In this document: positions 16,901 to 27,065 of the stretch, piece after piece
Layout: each line of letters starts with the position of its first letter
How positions within the stretch are numbered: the first letter of the stretch is position 1
Origin: JAWKHR01 sp041394725
GTDB lineage: Bacteria > Acidobacteriota > Vicinamibacteria > Vicinamibacterales > SCN-69-37
Length of the DNA stretch: 64,000 nt
Assembly: GCA_041394725.1 (NCBI GenBank)
Contig: JAWKHR010000008.1
Location: 130,087 to 194,086, forward strand
Direction: 5' to 3'
Position numbers and translations under genes: made by a program
The notes under the pieces: generated by a model
Databases searched by the model: none
What the model was told of the DNA's origin: nothing
The model's input: the letters and a program-made list of their open reading frames with translations, nothing else

Positions 16901-17327
16901 CGTTCGCGCGTGAGAGGTCGCGCGCCGGCAGCAGTTCGGGCACGATCCCGTACTTTGCCGGGCTGAAGAACGTCGACTGTGCCGCCATCAGGAAGAGGAC
17001 GACGAGGAGCAGGTCGAGCCGCGACGTCACGAGCGCCGGCACCGCGAGCGCCATCGCGACGACCTCCAGGCCCTTGGTGACGACCAGCACGCGGTGCTTG
17101 CCGTGGCGGTCCGCCAGGTGTCCCGCCCACCCCGAGAACAGCAGGAACGGCAGGACGAACACGGCGCCCACCGCGGCCGCGCCGCGTTCGAGGCCGAGCG
17201 CGTCCACGGCCACGAGCGACACGGCGATCCGGAACACGTTGTCGTTGAACGCGCCGAGGAACTGCGTCCACAGGAACGCCTGGAGTCCGGGACGCGCGAG
17301 GGTCGAGCGGTAGCTGCCGGCGGTCAT
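13830..17327 (-). CDS. MFS transporter - acyltransferase - acyl-ACP/CoA ligase fusion (LplT-Aas-like)
   Basis: A 1165-residue three-part inner-membrane protein. Residues about 1-400 are an MFS/LplT-like transporter (FLGAFNDNVFRIAV, then GHLADRHGKHRVL). About 415-600 is a PlsC-type acyltransferase with NHVSLVDG (HX4D, near 438) and FAEGAVSRTG. About 640-1135 is an AMP-forming acyl ligase with SSGSTGQPKG (near 780), EGYGCTEMSP and YVTGDLARIDEDGF. The known LplT-Aas pathway imports lysophospholipid and re-acylates it in the inner membrane; fusions of all three parts are known from other bacteria. The final 30 or so residues after LREMGSG are encoded by the inserted palindrome. It is divergent from nothing close; 144 bases separate it from the next gene. 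Confidence 0.9.
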   Translation of the reverse strand: MTAGSYRSTLARPGLQAFLWTQFLGAFNDNVFRIAVSLVAVDALGLERGAAAVGAVFVLPFLLFSGWAGHLADRHGKHRVLVVTKGLEVVAMALAVPALVTSRLDLLLVVLFLMAAQSTFFSPAKYGIVPELLPARDLSRANGLLEMSTFAAIVLGTGAGGALFDAWRDTPWRLAAVLVAIAVAGLLTSLRIPAVPAARPDRRFALDPWHEIGRGVRRVWPDRTLRLTIVGLSYFWFLGALLQMALIPFGREALGVGDAASTRLYTPLAIGIAAGSLLAGRLSGRKIELGLVPLGSFGLGVFSLAFAGAASYGGAALVLGALGVAGGFFAVPLNALVQHRPAEDEKGRVLGTTGFLNTIGILLASAVLWASDAAGLSIRQLLAVVAAFTLASNVYVLAKVPDFFVRFVLWGLTHTIYRIRIVGRPNVPERGPALIVANHVSLVDGALVGATIQRFVRFLVFGPYFRRPGLHALLTRMHAIPVETGRRRGVADAIARARAELEAGHVVCIFAEGAVSRTGNLLPFKRGFERIVAGLDVPIVPVYLDRVWGSIFSFKRERFLWKRPERLPYPVTVAWGAPLPSTATALEVRQAIMELGSDTVAGRRPPTARLHTEFYRMARRRWGAPAMADSTGQRLTYGRAMAASLLMGEAIARRAPGEPRIGLLLPASVGGALANIAVLGAGRVPVNLNFTVGPEALDAAIAQAGLRTIVTSRTFLDKAGVSARPGFVYLEDLRRQFGAAARLRAIALARLAPLSWLGRRHRVDAGADPAVPSDRAVATIVFSSGSTGQPKGVMISHAGILANTDALAQIFPMTTADGFIGVLPFFHSFGLTGTLWFPLLQGARVIYHPNPMDAKRIGELAAEHRATMLISTPTFCQAYVRRITPEQFGTLKYAIVGAEKLREPVAAAFRQAFGVSLMEGYGCTEMSPVVAVNRPDVADPEAPQTGTKAGSVGHPVPGVSAMVVDRETGEGPIVGQEGLLLVRGPNLMLGYLDDPGRTAEVIRDGWYVTGDLARIDEDGFIFITDRLSRFSKIGGEMVPHLRVEDAINEVLGEACSAVTAVSDDARGERLVAFYACPGVTPAELWDRLNATSLPKLWLPRRDSLVPIATIPTLGTGKVDLRRLREMGSGLGSQPRRAAADEIVGHRPDATYIFVSARPSRLRSKT

Positions 17328-17471
17328 GGAAGACGTCCTCCCTGCCGCACGACGATAGAGGCCGGCGTGGTCCCGTGTCCTGAGCCGCGGCCTCAGGAAT
17401 CGTGAGAAAGGCTGACGGGCGCCGGAGCCCGGGATTTCGGGCCGGAACGCGCGACGCCGGGCCGGAACGCG

Positions 17472-19604
17472 TCAGTCGGCCAGGCGCTCCAGGCGTGCCA
17501 GCACGTCCTGGAAGCCGGCATCGGCCGCCAGGGGCCGCAGGAAGGGCTCGAGGGGCAGGGTCCAGCCGTGGAAGCTGCGCTGGCTCGCCGAGACGAGGGG
17601 CAGGAGGTGAGCCACTGCGCGGTCCGGGTCGCCGCGCATGGCGGCGGCGCATGCGCGGAGGTATTGGGCTTCGTGCTGCCGGCCCGTGAGTTCGAAGTCC
17701 GCCGCGGCCGCGTCGACTTCCCGCCATGCGGCGTCGGCGGCCGCGCTCTCGCCGAGCCGCGTGAGGCCGACGGCCTCGCCGAGGTGCGCGCGCCCGTGCC
17801 CCGGGATGTGCATCCGGGCGTCGCGGAACGCCGAGACCGCGGCGACGGTGCGGTGGCGGGCGAGCTCCACCTGGCCGCGGGCGATGTGCGCCAGCGCGCC
17901 GTACTCGGCCCCGTACAGGCGCCGGGGATCCACCTGCTCGAGTTCGCGGTCGAACTGCGCGAGGGCTTCTTCGTGCCGGCCCTCGTGCAGGGCGAGCGCG
18001 CCGAGCAGCCAGTGGAAGCCGATGGCGGGGAAGCGCGGGCCGGACCCCGCCTGGCGATCCTGATCGGCCACGCCCTGCCGCGCGATCGCCTCGGCCGCCG
18101 TCAGGTCGCCGCGCGCGACGTGCACCATGGCCGCTTCGAAGTGTGCGTAGGGGAACCGCGGGTAGAGCGCGGTGGCGCGGTCGAGCGCGCGGAGGCGCTC
18201 CGCACCCCAGCTCGCGTGGCCGAGCCGGTACTGGTGGCGCCAGCTGTCCGGCTCGAGGGACACCGCGCGCCGCGCGGCCTCGCGGGCCGGCGTGAACTCG
18301 CCGCGCGAGACGAGCAGGAACGACAGCGTGGCGTGCGCCTCGGCGAGGTCGGCGTCGAGCTCGATCGCGTGCCGGGCGTGATCGACGCCCGCCGCGAGCG
18401 CGCCGAGGTCCGGGCGACGCCACGCGCGCGTCATCTCGTAGGCGACGAATGCCGCGTTGGCCAGGCCCGTGTGCGCGAGCGCGTAATCGCGGTCGATGGC
18501 GACCGCCCGCTCGAAGTCCCGGATCGACGCCGCGACGAGATCCGTGTCGAGCGACTCGATCTTGAGCCAGCCCTCCGTGTACGCGCGGTAGGCCTCGAGG
18601 CTGGCGGTGTCGCGACCCGCGCGCCGTCGCGCGCCGGTCGTCGTGACGCCGAGCGCGCGCGCGAGCGAGGCGACGATCGCGTCCTGCAGCGCGAACACGT
18701 CGTCGAGCGTGCCGTCGACCTTCGCGTCCGCCAGCGTCTCGCCGGACACGAGGTCGGCCACCCGCGCGTTGATCCGCAGCGCGGCGCCGCGCCGCTGGAA
18801 GCCGCCCGTCACCGCGAGCCGCGCCCCGAGCGCGCCGCCCACCGCTCGCGCGGACGGCCCTGTCCGCCGGCTCGTCTGCACCACGCTCCACCGATCGATG
18901 ACGCGGAAGTGTCCCAGCGCGGCGAGGTCGCCCGTCACGGTCTCGGCGATGCCGGCCGAGAGCCACGCGATGTCCACGTCGCCCGTCAGGTTGTCGAAGT
19001 CCAGGACGACGACGGTGCGGGCCGGGTCCGGCACGGGCTCCACGCCGGAGGCCGACGCCTGGCCCCGGCCCGTGCCCGCGATGGGGTCCCCGGTGGCCGG
19101 CGCCGCGATCGTGCGCCCAGCCGTGCCGGCCAGACCGCCATCGGATCCCTCCGCGCCCGTCCCGCCCGACGCGCCGACGGCCGCGTCGGGCGACCCGGTG
19201 GCCGGCCCCACCTGACGGCCGTGGCCGGCGTCGAGGGCGACTCCCGGTGTGTCGGGGCCCGCCGCGGCGGATCCGCCGGCCGGCGAGGCGGGAGACCGCA
19301 TCTCGACCGGGCTGACGAAGCGATAGCCGCGCCGGGCCACCGTCTTGATGTAGGTCGGCGCGGCCGGGCGGTCGCCCAGGGCCTCGCGCAGCTCGGAGAC
19401 CGCCTGGGCGAGGGCGTTGTCGGTGACGTTGGCGCCGGGCCAGACGCTCTCGAGCAGCTCCTCCTTGCTCGCGAGCGAGCCGGCATGCTCGACCAGGTGG
19501 AACAGCAGGTCGAGCAGCTTGGGCGTCAGCGGGACGGGCTCGCCGTCGCGCGTGACCCGGTAGGTCGTCCGATCGGCCTCGAACGGACCGAACCGGTAGG
19601 TCAT
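17472..19604 (-). CDS. winged-helix (CadC/ToxR-type) regulator with TPR domain
   Basis: A 710-residue protein. Residues 1-98 are an OmpR-type winged helix (FGPFEADRTTYRV ... LTPKLLDLLFHLVEHAG ... TYIKTVARRGYRFVSPVE). A long Ala/Gly/Pro-rich linker (about 105-195) follows, without a clear membrane helix. Then comes a TolB-N-like domain (VVVLDFDNLTG ... GIAETVTGDL, about 195-330), and the rest is TPR-like helices. Such proteins are abundant in Acidobacteria and are thought to sense an unknown signal. The ATG at 19604 is chosen because the winged helix begins there; upstream in-frame codons run into the divergent gene. It shares a 61-base intergenic region with the PQQ dehydrogenase and may regulate it. 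Confidence 0.85.
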   Translation of the reverse strand: MTYRFGPFEADRTTYRVTRDGEPVPLTPKLLDLLFHLVEHAGSLASKEELLESVWPGANVTDNALAQAVSELREALGDRPAAPTYIKTVARRGYRFVSPVEMRSPASPAGGSAAAGPDTPGVALDAGHGRQVGPATGSPDAAVGASGGTGAEGSDGGLAGTAGRTIAAPATGDPIAGTGRGQASASGVEPVPDPARTVVVLDFDNLTGDVDIAWLSAGIAETVTGDLAALGHFRVIDRWSVVQTSRRTGPSARAVGGALGARLAVTGGFQRRGAALRINARVADLVSGETLADAKVDGTLDDVFALQDAIVASLARALGVTTTGARRRAGRDTASLEAYRAYTEGWLKIESLDTDLVAASIRDFERAVAIDRDYALAHTGLANAAFVAYEMTRAWRRPDLGALAAGVDHARHAIELDADLAEAHATLSFLLVSRGEFTPAREAARRAVSLEPDSWRHQYRLGHASWGAERLRALDRATALYPRFPYAHFEAAMVHVARGDLTAAEAIARQGVADQDRQAGSGPRFPAIGFHWLLGALALHEGRHEEALAQFDRELEQVDPRRLYGAEYGALAHIARGQVELARHRTVAAVSAFRDARMHIPGHGRAHLGEAVGLTRLGESAAADAAWREVDAAAADFELTGRQHEAQYLRACAAAMRGDPDRAVAHLLPLVSASQRSFHGWTLPLEPFLRPLAADAGFQDVLARLERLAD

Positions 19605-19665
19605 GTCCGGAGATTGTATCCGCGCGGGCTTGACACCGGCTCCGGGGTCGCCGAGGCTGTCAGCG

Positions 19666-21657
19666 ATGCGTCGAGTCTCCCTGGCGGCCGTCTCCTGTTT
19701 CGTCCTCGCCACGGCGCTGTCCGGCCTGGCCCGCGGGACCCTGATGGCGCTCGTGGCCGCGCAGGCCCCGGCGGCCGGCCCGGTCGAGTGGCCGGTGTAC
19801 GCGGCGGACGCGGCCGCCACGCACTACTCCCGGGCATCCGACATCGACGTCTCGAACGTGAGCACGCTCCAGGTGGCCTGGGAATGGAAGACCGGAGAGA
19901 CGGCGCTCCAGCCCTGGGGCACGCGGCCGGGCAACTTCCAGAACACGCCGCTGATGATCGACGACGTGCTCTACGTGAGCACGCCGTACAACCGCGTCGT
20001 GGCGCTCGACGCCGTGTCGGGCCGGTCGATCTGGGAGTACGACCCGCACGCGTACGAGGACGGCCAGCCGCCCAACGGGACCGGCTTCGTCCATCGCGGG
20101 GTCGCGGCGTGGCGCGATGGCGAGGCGCTGCGCATCTTCCTGAACAGCCGGTATCGGCTGATCGCCCTCGACGCGAAGACCGGGCGCCCCGTCGATTCGT
20201 TCGGGACGCACGGCGTCGTCGATCTGTCGGAGGGCCTGCGCTGGGAGTTCGATCGGCGGCACTACACGAACACCTCGCCGCCGATCGTCTACAAGGACCT
20301 GGTGATCGTCGGCAACGGCGTCGGCGATCGTCTGACGTACCGGCAGGACCCGCCCGGCGACGTGCGGGCGTTCGACGCCAGGACGGGCCGGCTCGTCTGG
20401 ACGTTCCACACGGTGCCGGCGCCGGGCGAGAAGGGGTACGAGACGTGGGGCGAGGACTCGGCGGCGATCACGGGGCACACGAACGTGTGGGCGCCGATGT
20501 CGCTCGACGAGGACCGCGGGCTGCTGTACCTGCCGGTGAGCACGCCGAGCAACGATTTCTATGGCGGCCGGCGGCCGGGGCAGAACCTGTTCGCCGAGTC
20601 GCTCGTGTGCCTCGACGCGGCGACCGGGACGCGGCGCTGGCACTACCAGCTCGTGCATCACGGGCTGTGGGACTACGACCCGGCGTCGGCGCCGAACCTC
20701 GTGACGATGACGGTGTCCGGCCGGCGGGTGGACGCGGTGGTCCAGCTGACGAAGCAGGGGTTCGCGTTCGTGTTCGACCGGGAGACGGGCGAGCCCGTCT
20801 GGCCGATCGAGGAGCGCCTCGTGCCGCCGAGCGAGATCGAGGGCGAGCGCGCGTGGCCGACCCAGCCGTTTCCCACGCGCCCGCCGGCGATCAGCCCGCA
20901 GGGCGTGACGCTCGACGACGCATTCGACCTGACGCCGGAGTTGCGGGCGGCGGCAAGGGCCGAGCTGTCGAAGTACGAGCTGGGGCCGCTCTACACCCCG
21001 CCGTCCGAGAACGGCACGGTGATGCGTCCGGGGGTCATCGGTGGGGCGAACTGGGGGGGCGGCGCGTTCGATCCGGAGTCGGGGTTGCTCATCGTCAAGA
21101 CGAGTCTCCAGCCGACCATCGTCGGCATCCGGCAACCGGACCGGTCGGCGTCCAACCCGCGCGCGGCCGAGGTCGATGCCGACCGGGTGGGGGATCTCTC
21201 GCGTCCGGCGACGTTCGTGCCGCCGGTCGGGCCCGGCGAGGGCGGGGCCCCGGGCGGACGCCGGCCGTCCCTGCCGCTGCTCAAGCCGCCGTACGGCGAA
21301 CTGGTGGCGATCAACCTGCACACGGGCGCCATCGTCTGGCGGGTGCCGTTCGGCGACAGTCCGTCGCTGCGGCAGCATCCGGCGCTGCACGGGGTGAAGC
21401 TGCCCGAGCGCCTGGGGGCGCCGGGTGCCCCGGGGGTCATCATCACGAGCGGCGGTCTGGTGATCGGCGGCGGGGGTGACTCGGCGCTGTACGCGTTCGA
21501 CAAGGCCACGGGCCGCGAGCTCTTCCGGCTGCCGCTGCCGCGGCGCGCGTCGGGCACGCCGATGACCTACCGCGCGAGCTCCGGCCGCCAGTTCATCGTC
21601 ATGGCAACGGGCGGCGGCTCCGACGCCGCCCTGGTCGCCTTCGCCCTGCCGCAGTAA
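19666..21657 (+). CDS. PQQ-dependent dehydrogenase, exported
   Basis: A 663-residue quinoprotein of the glucose/alcohol dehydrogenase beta-propeller family. A signal peptide spans about residues 1-33. PQQ-propeller repeats follow, such as LYVSTPYNRVVALDAVSG, LIALDAKTGRPVDSFG, LVCLDAATGTRRWHYQ and LVAINLHTGAIVWR. HHGLWDYDPASAPNL carries the active-site Asp region of this family. It would oxidise a sugar or alcohol in the periplasm and pass electrons to quinone or a cytochrome; no fused heme domain is present. It starts at 19666, divergent from the winged-helix regulator, and ends right at a REP palindrome. Confidence 0.92.
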   Translation: MRRVSLAAVSCFVLATALSGLARGTLMALVAAQAPAAGPVEWPVYAADAAATHYSRASDIDVSNVSTLQVAWEWKTGETALQPWGTRPGNFQNTPLMIDDVLYVSTPYNRVVALDAVSGRSIWEYDPHAYEDGQPPNGTGFVHRGVAAWRDGEALRIFLNSRYRLIALDAKTGRPVDSFGTHGVVDLSEGLRWEFDRRHYTNTSPPIVYKDLVIVGNGVGDRLTYRQDPPGDVRAFDARTGRLVWTFHTVPAPGEKGYETWGEDSAAITGHTNVWAPMSLDEDRGLLYLPVSTPSNDFYGGRRPGQNLFAESLVCLDAATGTRRWHYQLVHHGLWDYDPASAPNLVTMTVSGRRVDAVVQLTKQGFAFVFDRETGEPVWPIEERLVPPSEIEGERAWPTQPFPTRPPAISPQGVTLDDAFDLTPELRAAARAELSKYELGPLYTPPSENGTVMRPGVIGGANWGGGAFDPESGLLIVKTSLQPTIVGIRQPDRSASNPRAAEVDADRVGDLSRPATFVPPVGPGEGGAPGGRRPSLPLLKPPYGELVAINLHTGAIVWRVPFGDSPSLRQHPALHGVKLPERLGAPGAPGVIITSGGLVIGGGGDSALYAFDKATGRELFRLPLPRRASGTPMTYRASSGRQFIVMATGGGSDAALVAFALPQ

Positions 21658-21658
21658 T

Positions 21659-21740
21659 CCAGAAACGACACCGGCAGCCAGAAACGACACCGGGAGTCTT
21701 TTCGCCGATCTGGCGAAAAGACTCCCGGTGTCGTTTCTGG
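21659..21740. repeat. REP palindrome upstream of the RAYT gene
   Basis: A perfect 29-base arm (21678-21706, beginning CCAGAAACGACACCGGGAGT) pairs with 21712-21740 around a 5-base loop GATCT. A partial extra copy, CCAGAAACGACACCGG, lies just before it at 21659-21674. The core GACACCGGGAGTC is shared with the palindromes at 22440 and 6701. It may also terminate the PQQ dehydrogenase message. Confidence 0.88.
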
Positions 21741-21756
21741 CAGGAACTTTGCTGGT

Positions 21757-22430
21757 GTGCCTTCCATGCCTCGGCGTGGGTTGGCGGGGACCGCCGGTAT
21801 CGTCTTCCATGTTCTGAACCGCGGCGTACGTCGTTGGCGCCTGTTCGAGAGACCGGGAGACTACGCGGCGTTCCTCTCGTGTCTCGTGGAGGCCAAAGCG
21901 CGGGTTCCGCTGCGCCTGCTGGCCTTCTGCGTCATGCCGAACCACTTTCACCTGGTCGTGTGGCCGACGGCCGACGGCCAACTGCCTGAATTCATGAGAC
22001 TTCTGACGGTCAGCCACAGCAAGCGATGGCACGCCTTCAGGCAGACGGCGGGCACGGGACACGTGTATCAGGGCCGGATAAGGCTTTTCCCGTCCAGACC
22101 GACCGGCATTTCCTCGCGGTCTGTCGCTATGTCGAGCGGAACGCCGTGCGGGCCCGCCTGGCGCCGGCGGCGGCTCAGTGGCCTTGGGGCACGGTGGGAG
22201 GACGTTGCAGAATCCTCAATGCGCCCGTCATGGATCCATGGCCGATTCCGCAACCCGTCAACTGGGTCGAGCTGCTGAAGCTGGAGGAAACTGGCAGCGA
22301 ATTGGAGCGCATCCGCGGGGCTGTTGCCAGGAGCGCGCCGTTCGGCAGCGAGACCTGGCAGGCGGAGGCCGCCGAGCGCCTCGAGATGACCGCCGCGTTG
22401 TCGCGCCGGGGCCGGCCCCGGCGGTCCTGA
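21757..22430 (+). pseudogene. REP-associated tyrosine transposase (RAYT, Y1_Tnp), one frameshift
   Basis: The first frame (from GTG 21757 or ATG 21766) gives GIVFHVLNRGVRRWRLFE and the HUH-type motif MPNHFHLVVWP, then HSKRWHAFRQTAGTGHVYQGR. The product continues only in the next frame as KAFPVQTDRHFLAVCRYVERNAVRA (catalytic Tyr in CRYVERN) and ends at 22430. The junction near 22077-22084 reads CGGATAAGG where a codon such as TAT would restore the frame, so one base is missing. Intact length would be about 224 residues, normal for RAYTs. Y1 enzymes of this type nick and join single-stranded REP DNA. It lies 16 bases after one REP palindrome and 9 bases before another. It may be inactive, or the missing base may be a sequence error. 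Confidence 0.88.
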
Positions 22431-22439
22431 CCGCTCCCG

Positions 22440-22496
22440 AAAAAGACACCGGGAGTCTTTTTACGAATTTCGTAAAAAGACTCCCGGTGCCTTTTC
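22440..22496. repeat. REP palindrome downstream of the RAYT gene
   Basis: AAAAAGACACCGGGAGTC and the following TTTTTACGAA (22440-22467) are mirrored around a single T (22468) by TTCGTAAAAAGACTCCCGG and GCCTTTTC (22469-22496), with one mismatch. It ends 2 bases before the lon stop codon and probably also serves as a two-way terminator for lon. Confidence 0.85.
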
Positions 22497-22498
22497 CG

Positions 22499-24877
<2,379 letters not shown>

Positions 24878-24950
24878 GTATCTGAAATCGGGGGCTCGGC
24901 AATCGGCAATGGTGCGGGACGATCCCGGATTCCAGACTGCCCGCGCTGCC

Positions 24951-26189
24951 TCACCCGGCCTTTTCGATGACGGTGATCGGCTTTTCCTTCGACTCTACCA
25001 CCTCGCGCGTGATCACGCACTCGCGGATCTTCTTCTGGCCCGGCAGCGTGTACATCAGGTCCAGCATCAGTTCCTCGATGATCATGCGCAGCCCGCGCGC
25101 CCCGATCTTCCGGCGCAGCGCGGACTCGGCGATCGCCTGGAGGGCGTCGTCGGTGAACCGCAGCTTCACGTTCTCGTACTCGAACAGCCGCTGGTACTGC
25201 CGCGTGATGGCGTTGCGCGGCTGGGTCAGGATCTGGATGAGCGCCGGCGCGTCGAGCTCGTGGAGCGCGCCGACCACCGGGAGGCGGCCGACGAACTCGG
25301 GGATGAGTCCGTAGCGGATGAGGTCCTCCGGCTCGATGTGCTCGATGAGCGCGTCGTCCTTGGCTGCGCGGACGTCGGCCTTGAAGCCCATCGTCTTCTT
25401 GCCGAGCCGCCGGGCAATCGCCTTGTCGAGCCCGACGAACGCGCCCCCGCAGATGAACAGGATGTTCGTCGTGTCGACCTGGAAGAACTCCTGGTGCGGG
25501 TGCTTCCGGCCGCCCTGGGGCGGGACGTTCGCGACCGTGCCCTCGAGGATCTTCAGCAGCGCCTGCTGGACGCCCTCGCCCGACACGTCGCGCGTGATCG
25601 ACGGGTTCTCGTCCTTGCGGCAGATCTTGTCGACCTCGTCGATGTAGATGATGCCCTGCTGCGCCTTCTCGATGTCACCCCCGGCCGCCTGGAGCAGCTT
25701 GAGGATGATGTTCTCCACGTCCTCGCCGACGTAGCCCGCCTCGGTCAGCGTGGTCGCGTCGACGATGGTGAAGGGGACCGAGAGGAGGCGCGCCAGCGTC
25801 TGGGCGAGGAGCGTCTTGCCCGTGCCGGTCGGCCCGATGAGCAGGATGTTCGACTTGGTCAGCTCGACGTCGTGCCGCCCGCGCGACTGCTTCTGGATCT
25901 CCAGCCGCTTGTAGTGGTTGTAGACGGCGACGGCGAGCTTCTTCTTCGTCTGCTCCTGGCCGATGACGTACTCGTCCAGGAACTTCTTGATCTCGACCGG
26001 CATCGGCAGCGACGAGCGCGCGCTCCGGTCGAACTTGTTGTCGTCCGCGATGATGTCGTTGCAGACCTCGACGCACTCGTCGCAGATGAAGACCGTCGGC
26101 CCCGCGATGAGCTTGCGAACGTCGTTCTGATCCTTGTTGCAGAACGAGCAGCGCAGGACGTCGGTCTCCCCGGTCTTCTTTGTCGTCAT
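24951..26189 (-). CDS. clpX: ClpX, ATPase subunit of Clp protease
   Basis: A 412-residue AAA+ unfoldase. The N-terminal zinc finger has Cys14, Cys17, Cys36 and Cys39 (CSFCNK ... CDECVE). Walker A is GPTGTGKTLLAQTLAR (near 118) and Walker B IIYIDEVDKI. The IGF-type loop that docks on ClpP appears as MGFKAD rather than a clear IGF near residue 270. RYGLIPEFVGRLP is the sensor region. It feeds substrates to ClpP. It follows clpP by 66 bases on the same strand. Confidence 0.97.
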   Translation of the reverse strand: MTTKKTGETDVLRCSFCNKDQNDVRKLIAGPTVFICDECVEVCNDIIADDNKFDRSARSSLPMPVEIKKFLDEYVIGQEQTKKKLAVAVYNHYKRLEIQKQSRGRHDVELTKSNILLIGPTGTGKTLLAQTLARLLSVPFTIVDATTLTEAGYVGEDVENIILKLLQAAGGDIEKAQQGIIYIDEVDKICRKDENPSITRDVSGEGVQQALLKILEGTVANVPPQGGRKHPHQEFFQVDTTNILFICGGAFVGLDKAIARRLGKKTMGFKADVRAAKDDALIEHIEPEDLIRYGLIPEFVGRLPVVGALHELDAPALIQILTQPRNAITRQYQRLFEYENVKLRFTDDALQAIAESALRRKIGARGLRMIIEELMLDLMYTLPGQKKIRECVITREVVESKEKPITVIEKAG

Positions 26190-26255
26190 TGCCCCTTCCC
26201 GCGTCCCCTGTTATCGGCACCAGAAGACCCGCCCTTAGCCGGGGACTGGCGTACG

Positions 26256-26858
26256 CTACGCTCTGCGGTCGAGCACCGCATCAATGATACCGTATTCCTT
26301 CGCCTGCTCTGCGCCCATGATGTAGTCACGGTCCGTATCGTCTTTGATACGGTCGAGCGACTGGCCCGTGTGCGACGCCAGGATTTCATTGAGGCGCTCG
26401 CGCATGCGCAGGATTTCCCGGGCGTGGATGTCGATGTCGCTCGCCTGGCCGGCCAGCCCCGACATGTGCGGCTGGTGCAGCAGGATCCGCGAGTTCGGCA
26501 GCGAGAACCGCTTGTCCTTGGCGCCCGCCGTCAGCAGCACCGCCGCCATCGACGCCGCCTGCCCGATGCAGTACGTCTGCACGTCCGGCTTGATGAACTG
26601 CATCGTGTCGTAGATCGCCAGGCCGGCCGTGATCGACCCGCCCGGGCTGTTGATGTACAGCAGGATGTCGCGCTCCGGATCCTCGGCCTCCAGGAAGAGC
26701 ATCTGCGCGATCACCAGGTTCGCGATCTGGTCGTCGATCGGCGTCCCGATGAAGATGATGCTGTCCTTGAGCAGGCGCGAGAAGATGTCGTAGGCGCGTT
26801 CGCCCCGGTTCGTCTGCTCGACGACCATCGGGATGAGTTGGGCGCGGGGATCTGGCAT
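26256..26858 (-). CDS. clpP: ClpP, proteolytic subunit of Clp protease
   Basis: A 200-residue serine peptidase. The triad is Ser103 (GQAASMAAV), His128 (ILLHQPH) and Asp near 178 (DTDRDYIM). The entry and signature segments YINSPGGSITAGLAIYDTMQ are intact. It assembles as tetradecamers with ClpX. The ATG at 26858 is preferred over one 36 bases upstream because homologues begin close to LIPMVVEQT and an AGGA lies just ahead. It is between the trigger factor gene and clpX, the usual bacterial order. Confidence 0.97.
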   Translation of the reverse strand: MPDPRAQLIPMVVEQTNRGERAYDIFSRLLKDSIIFIGTPIDDQIANLVIAQMLFLEAEDPERDILLYINSPGGSITAGLAIYDTMQFIKPDVQTYCIGQAASMAAVLLTAGAKDKRFSLPNSRILLHQPHMSGLAGQASDIDIHAREILRMRERLNEILASHTGQSLDRIKDDTDRDYIMGAEQAKEYGIIDAVLDRRA

Positions 26859-27065
26859 GTCCTGATCCTGATATGGGTGGCGGGTCCGGCGCAATCCTTA
26901 ATGACGGGTTCCGGCGCCGCCCGCGGCAGGTCGTGGGAAATCGGTGCCGGAACTGCGCAAGCCCGATTCCACCACGCGCCGCGCGCCGCGCCATCGCCCA
27001 TTCGGGCGGGCCGCCCGGCCCGCGTCGCCGCGCGCGCGCACCCGGCGCGCGCGACGTCCCGGCCG

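Noticed and set aside
13909..18966. Very long open frame on the minus strand (about 1680 codons) overlapping the acyltransferase fusion and the TPR regulator
   Set aside because: Its translation is Arg/Gly/Pro-rich with no domain, and it is the shadow expected opposite or beside real genes at this GC content. The same holds for many other long frames in the window.
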